Assembly (NCBI GenBank): GCA_947174175.1
Contig: CAMWHW010000018.1
Location: 1-9,762 of the forward strand
Length of the DNA: 9,762 nucleotides
Direction: 5' to 3'
Origin: an uncultured Clostridia bacterium
GTDB taxonomy: Bacteria > Bacillota > Clostridia > Christensenellales > Borkfalkiaceae
The position numbers and the translations under genes were made by a program. This document shows positions 7,268 to 9,762 of the stretch, piece by piece (within the stretch, counting starts at the first letter, position 1; each line of letters starts with the position of its first letter). Below the pieces are notes generated by a model, which saw nothing but the letters and a program-made list of their open reading frames with translations, did no database searches and had not been told where the DNA came from.

Positions 7268-7296
7268 TGTATAAACTATTACTTAAATTACCGAAA
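7268..7296 (-). promoter_or_regulatory. Candidate promoter of the ATPase gene (weak)
   Basis: In the AT-rich stretch upstream of the ATPase, TATACA (7273-7268) could be a -10 box, with TTTCGG (7296-7291) 17 bp upstream as a poor -35 box. The region lies after the terminator of the preceding gene, so some promoter is expected here. The 85 bases from 7246 to 7330 look too short and too unstructured for a metal riboswitch. Confidence 0.3.
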
Positions 7297-7325
7297 TATG
7301 CTTACGCCGAACGCCCGCAAAACGA

Positions 7326-7362
7326 AAAAGCCGTCCGCGCGTTTTGCAAAACGCGCGGACGG
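7326..7362 (-). terminator. Intrinsic terminator after the glycosyltransferase gene (32-nt perfect palindrome)
   Basis: CCGTCCGCGCGTTTT (7331-7345) pairs perfectly with 7348-7362 around a GC centre. On the minus strand it is followed by C and then five T residues (7329-7325). It lies 18 nt after the glycosyltransferase stop. The stem is closely related to the one after the ATPase. Confidence 0.85.
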
Positions 7363-7380
7363 TATTTACCGCATATATAA

Positions 7381-8562
7381 TTATAATTCGCTTCCGTCCT
7401 TCAATTCGGGGAAGCGCGTGCACAACAGTCCGAAAACGTATCGTGCGCAGGTATTCGCGCCGTAATTGGCGTGTACCGATAGCGCCGCCTGTCTGTAAGG
7501 CTGCAACAGCGCGGGGTACGCAACGAACTTTTCAATAAGGTTGCACGCCTTTTTAACGTTGAACTGCTTTATTGCGCTGCCTACCGTTTTAATGTAGTAA
7601 TTGCCTATCCACCGTTCGATATGATTTGCGTAGTGCGTAATCATCTGCGGTACGCCGAAGAAGCAGGGTTCCGCCATAAGGCTTGCGCCGCTCTTTCCGC
7701 AGCATATATCAGATGCGGCAATCAACTCGAAAATATTGTCCGCAAGACTTATCGGTCTGAACACGGTCGAACCCTTGGACTGCAAATCTTTAAGCGCGTT
7801 ATACAACTCCTCGTTTTTGCCGCAGACTACTATAAGGTTAATGGGCAAATCGCGTTTTAAAAGCTCCTTGCACATGGGCTGAGCCTTGCCCACGCCGTAA
7901 CCGCCGTCCGCGACAAACACGGTGAATTTATTCTCGTCCAGCCCCAGCTTGCGCCGCAGAGCTTTTTTGTCGGTGACAACCTCGAACGCCTCCTTTCTGA
8001 TAAGGAAAGGCACAAGCTTTAAATTGTTTTCGTTAAAGCGCTTTTTGTGCTTTTTCAACGCCGTTTTATAGCCCGTTGGCATGGAAACCATTGCAATGTC
8101 GCAGGGGTAGCTGAACAGCGTGTTTATCATAGCGTCGGGGCAATACATTGCTGTGAGCGGTCGGTTTTCCATCTTCATTGCGTAGTAGTTGGTTGCCCAG
8201 TGCGTACTGAAAACGAGGTCGGGTTTAAGCTCCGTCATGTGCTCTATGCCCTTGACGTCGGCGCCGTTGCCGATATATTTCACCGCCCCCCAGGAGGCAA
8301 TTTTCGTGCCCCAGAAGGTCATATTAAAGGTCGCGTAAAAACCCATTCGCGGATGCTTATTGAACTTTTTAACGTCTTCTACAAGTCGCTGTTCATACTC
8401 GGCAAGCTGAGCGTCGCCCGTTTCGGTGAAAAACTCCGAGCGCACGACTTCTACCTTATCACCGTAAAGGCGTTCGAACTCGTCCGCTATGCTTTTCATA
8501 GGCATTATATGTCCCAATCCCGCTTCTGTATATGGGAAGACGACTCTGGGTTTACTCATCAT
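7381..8562 (-). CDS. GT28/MurG-UgtP-like glycosyltransferase (393 aa, or 392 from the second Met)
   Basis: This is a GT-B fold enzyme that probably transfers a sugar from a nucleotide donor to a lipid acceptor at the cytoplasmic membrane. The N-terminal glycine loop EAGLGHIMP (13-21) is the acceptor-side signature of MurG and diacylglycerol glucosyltransferases. A mid-protein FVADGGYGVGKA (216-227) begins the C-terminal Rossmann domain. ASDICCGKSGASLMAEPCFFGVP (283-305) is the donor-binding signature with Glu298. There are no membrane helices, and the Lys-rich stretch near 166-175 could touch membrane lipids. MurG itself is unlikely because the acceptor motifs and length differ. The start is MM: an AGGGGG site lies 2 nt from the first ATG but 5 nt from the second, so the second is favoured. 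It follows the pectate lyase gene by 31 nt with no terminator between. Confidence 0.85.
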   Translation of the reverse strand: MMSKPRVVFPYTEAGLGHIMPMKSIADEFERLYGDKVEVVRSEFFTETGDAQLAEYEQRLVEDVKKFNKHPRMGFYATFNMTFWGTKIASWGAVKYIGNGADVKGIEHMTELKPDLVFSTHWATNYYAMKMENRPLTAMYCPDAMINTLFSYPCDIAMVSMPTGYKTALKKHKKRFNENNLKLVPFLIRKEAFEVVTDKKALRRKLGLDENKFTVFVADGGYGVGKAQPMCKELLKRDLPINLIVVCGKNEELYNALKDLQSKGSTVFRPISLADNIFELIAASDICCGKSGASLMAEPCFFGVPQMITHYANHIERWIGNYYIKTVGSAIKQFNVKKACNLIEKFVAYPALLQPYRQAALSVHANYGANTCARYVFGLLCTRFPELKDGSEL

Positions 8563-8564
8563 TA

Positions 8565-8570
8565 CCCCCT
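8565..8570 (-). promoter_or_regulatory. Ribosome binding site that favours the second Met of the glycosyltransferase
   Basis: AGGGGG on the minus strand (8570-8565) lies only 2 nt from the ATG at 8562 but 5 nt from the ATG at 8559. The latter spacing is normal, so translation probably begins at 8559 and the protein loses one Met relative to the longest frame. Confidence 0.6.
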
Positions 8571-8593
8571 GAATATGTCCTAACTAATACTAA

Positions 8594-9762
8594 TCAAGTA
8601 TTTGCAGGTATTATTATGGAAATCGAAGCAATACGCGTTTCTCCCGAAACTCTGCCCAAAATATAAGTGGTACCGCTTACCAAATCAATCGTTACTTTAT
8701 TGTCGACAATATTGATATTGCTGTCACTACTACCAGCAGTAACTTTGACGCTGGAAGGTATTTTATCAGAGCTTACGCCCGTCAAATCGCCCATAGTCAG
8801 AACGAGCTTTGCACCCGTCGGCAATTGGCTTGTAGTGATGAACTTAATCTTTGTTGCGCTCTCTAATTTAATATAATCTTTCGTCGTCGAAATCGACTTG
8901 GTCTGATTATCAACGTAGATATACAATTTCGTAGCGCTATCAAAATACTTTGCCGTACTTGCGCTCGGCGACAACGTATATTCTTTTCCGTTCGCCGCAC
9001 TGAAATCGTCAATGACGGTTATCGTCTGTGCTTCACCGCCGGGGTTGGGGTTAGGGTTCGGATTAGGATTGGGATCGGGTTTAGGAGTTTCCGTGCCCGT
9101 GCCGCCGGTGCCGCCCAACGTTACGTCGCCGTTACGCTTCTGCACGCCCGCAAGCTTAGGAACAAGCTCCTTGGTCTGCGCGGCGGAAAGCATCTGCGTT
9201 ACGTTCGACTTTTTATTTGTTGCGTCATAGTAGAACAGCGAAGTATCAACGTCGAAATACTTGCCCGACCCGACTACCGTATTATTGTTTGCAACTTTCG
9301 ATTCACGCTTTAAAGTACTCTCGTTCGTATCGATGTGCAGATTGTCGTTTGCGGCGGGCGTTTTACCCGTAAACACACTGCCTAAAACCTTGGCAACCGC
9401 ACCCGACTTTAACTCAATGGGAACGTTTGCATTTTCAAAGTAGCAGTTTTCGATAAGCGCAAACGCATTGCCGCGGAGCGACATATTGGTACCCGTCGAA
9501 CCGTAGTAATAGTTGTTGTACATATGCATATTCGCCTGTCTGCCGAGAGGCATACGCGAAGAGTTTTGCTGGTAGTAATTGTGGTGGAACGTTACGTTTG
9601 CCGTAAGGCAGTCGTCGTCCGAACCGATAAGACCGGTCTTGTGGTTTTTGTAATAATGGTTATACGCAATCGTAATATTTTTTACGCGCTTGAAGTCGGT
9701 AGCACCGTCACCCTCGTGCTTATCCTGCTCGGGGCAAACGTCCCAATAGTTTTTACCCTGCT
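8594..9762 (-). CDS. Pectate lyase family 1 protein, C-terminal 388 residues (N-terminus beyond the window)
   Basis: This is a probable secreted, Ca2+-dependent enzyme that cuts polygalacturonate by beta-elimination. The frame is open to the right edge, so the Met at 9553 is internal. The visible catalytic part has EGDGATDFK (fragment residues 16-24, with the calcium-ligand Asp pattern). NITIAYNHYYKNHKTGLIGSDDD (28-50), VTFHHNYY (56-63) and RMPLGR with catalytic-type Arg69, then HMYNNYYYG, follow. These are the consecutive blocks of the PL1 parallel beta-helix. After the helix (to about residue 215) comes a Thr/Gly/Pro-Asn linker (216-242) and a 146-residue Ser/Thr-rich beta domain that I do not recognise, possibly carbohydrate- or wall-binding. 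No LPXTG or membrane anchor is seen at the C-terminus. Signal peptide and calcium-site start are off the window. Confidence 0.9.
   Translation of the reverse strand, partial: QGKNYWDVCPEQDKHEGDGATDFKRVKNITIAYNHYYKNHKTGLIGSDDDCLTANVTFHHNYYQQNSSRMPLGRQANMHMYNNYYYGSTGTNMSLRGNAFALIENCYFENANVPIELKSGAVAKVLGSVFTGKTPAANDNLHIDTNESTLKRESKVANNNTVVGSGKYFDVDTSLFYYDATNKKSNVTQMLSAAQTKELVPKLAGVQKRNGDVTLGGTGGTGTETPKPDPNPNPNPNPNPGGEAQTITVIDDFSAANGKEYTLSPSASTAKYFDSATKLYIYVDNQTKSISTTKDYIKLESATKIKFITTSQLPTGAKLVLTMGDLTGVSSDKIPSSVKVTAGSSDSNINIVDNKVTIDLVSGTTYILGRVSGETRIASISIIIPANT
9041..9079 (-). repeat. 6-bp repeat encoding the Pro-Asn linker of the pectate lyase
   Basis: Five to six degenerate copies of a hexamer (GGGGTT, GGGTTA and similar on the plus strand) encode PDPNPNPNPNPNP on the minus strand. 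Such (PN)n runs are flexible linkers between secreted catalytic and accessory domains. The plus strand has G-tracts at 9041-9044, 9047-9050, 9054-9056, 9071-9073 and 9077-9079. Confidence 0.85.

Noticed and set aside
7246..7330. Possible manganese (yybP-ykoY) riboswitch upstream of the cation ATPase
   Set aside because: The leader is at most about 85 bases, AT-rich, and shows no paired stems or terminator hairpin of the expected kind between the promoter candidate and the start codon.
6310..7380. 356-residue open frame on the plus strand, antisense to the P-type ATPase and running into the downstream palindrome
   Set aside because: It is a shadow of the ATPase reading frame: its composition is rich in His, Arg, Tyr and Phe with no domain, it has no ribosome binding site I can see, and the minus-strand frame carries every P-type ATPase motif.
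9041..9079. Telomere-like or CRISPR-like repeat
   Set aside because: The repeat is a degenerate 6-bp unit in frame with the lyase gene and encodes a Pro-Asn linker. It has no spacers and is not at a DNA end.

Overview
The window looks like a chromosomal segment of a low-to-medium GC Gram-positive anaerobe, most likely an uncultured Clostridia-type Firmicute from a gut or plant-fibre setting. This rests on the EFR1-type flavodoxin/ferredoxin fusion, strong GGAGG-type ribosome binding sites, a consensus TTGACA-17-TATAAT promoter, tight operons with TAATG and ATGA junctions, intrinsic terminators with short U-tracts, and a secreted-type pectate lyase. The taxonomic call is inference; there is no rRNA, tRNA, CRISPR or transposase in the window.

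Layout. (1) Positions 1-2310, plus strand: a left-truncated gene of unknown function is joined by TAATG to an EFR1-like flavodoxin/two-[4Fe-4S] ferredoxin gene. Two 158-residue YbjN-domain paralogues in tandem follow, and then an intrinsic terminator. (2) Positions 2351-4512, minus strand: a three-gene operon encodes a TetR/AcrR repressor, an ABC ATPase and an ABC-2 permease, with the genes overlapping by 1 and 4 nt. It has a perfect-consensus promoter and an 18-bp palindromic operator that touches the -10 box, so it is most simply read as a self-repressed, ligand-inducible export system. The two gene blocks converge at 2259-2350. (3) Positions 4531-7245, minus strand: a full-length P2-type (Ca2+-like) cation-pumping ATPase with its own terminator. 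(4) Positions 7331-8570, minus strand: a GT28/MurG/UgtP-like glycosyltransferase, probably for glycolipid synthesis, ended by a 32-nt perfect palindrome. (5) Positions 8594-9762, minus strand: the C-terminal part of a PL1-family pectate lyase. It has a Pro-Asn linker and a C-terminal beta-rich domain that I do not recognise, and it runs off the right edge.

How the parts may work together. The TetR-ABC operon is self-contained. The lyase and glycosyltransferase are on the same strand, 31 nt apart with no visible terminator, so they may be cotranscribed, although a functional link is not obvious. The ATPase lies downstream of a terminator and probably has its own promoter. I see no strong evidence for a wholly new multi-gene system. 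The best candidates for something undescribed are the unknown-EFR1-YbjN-YbjN cluster and the C-terminal domain of the lyase. No stretch longer than about 140 bases lacks a gene.
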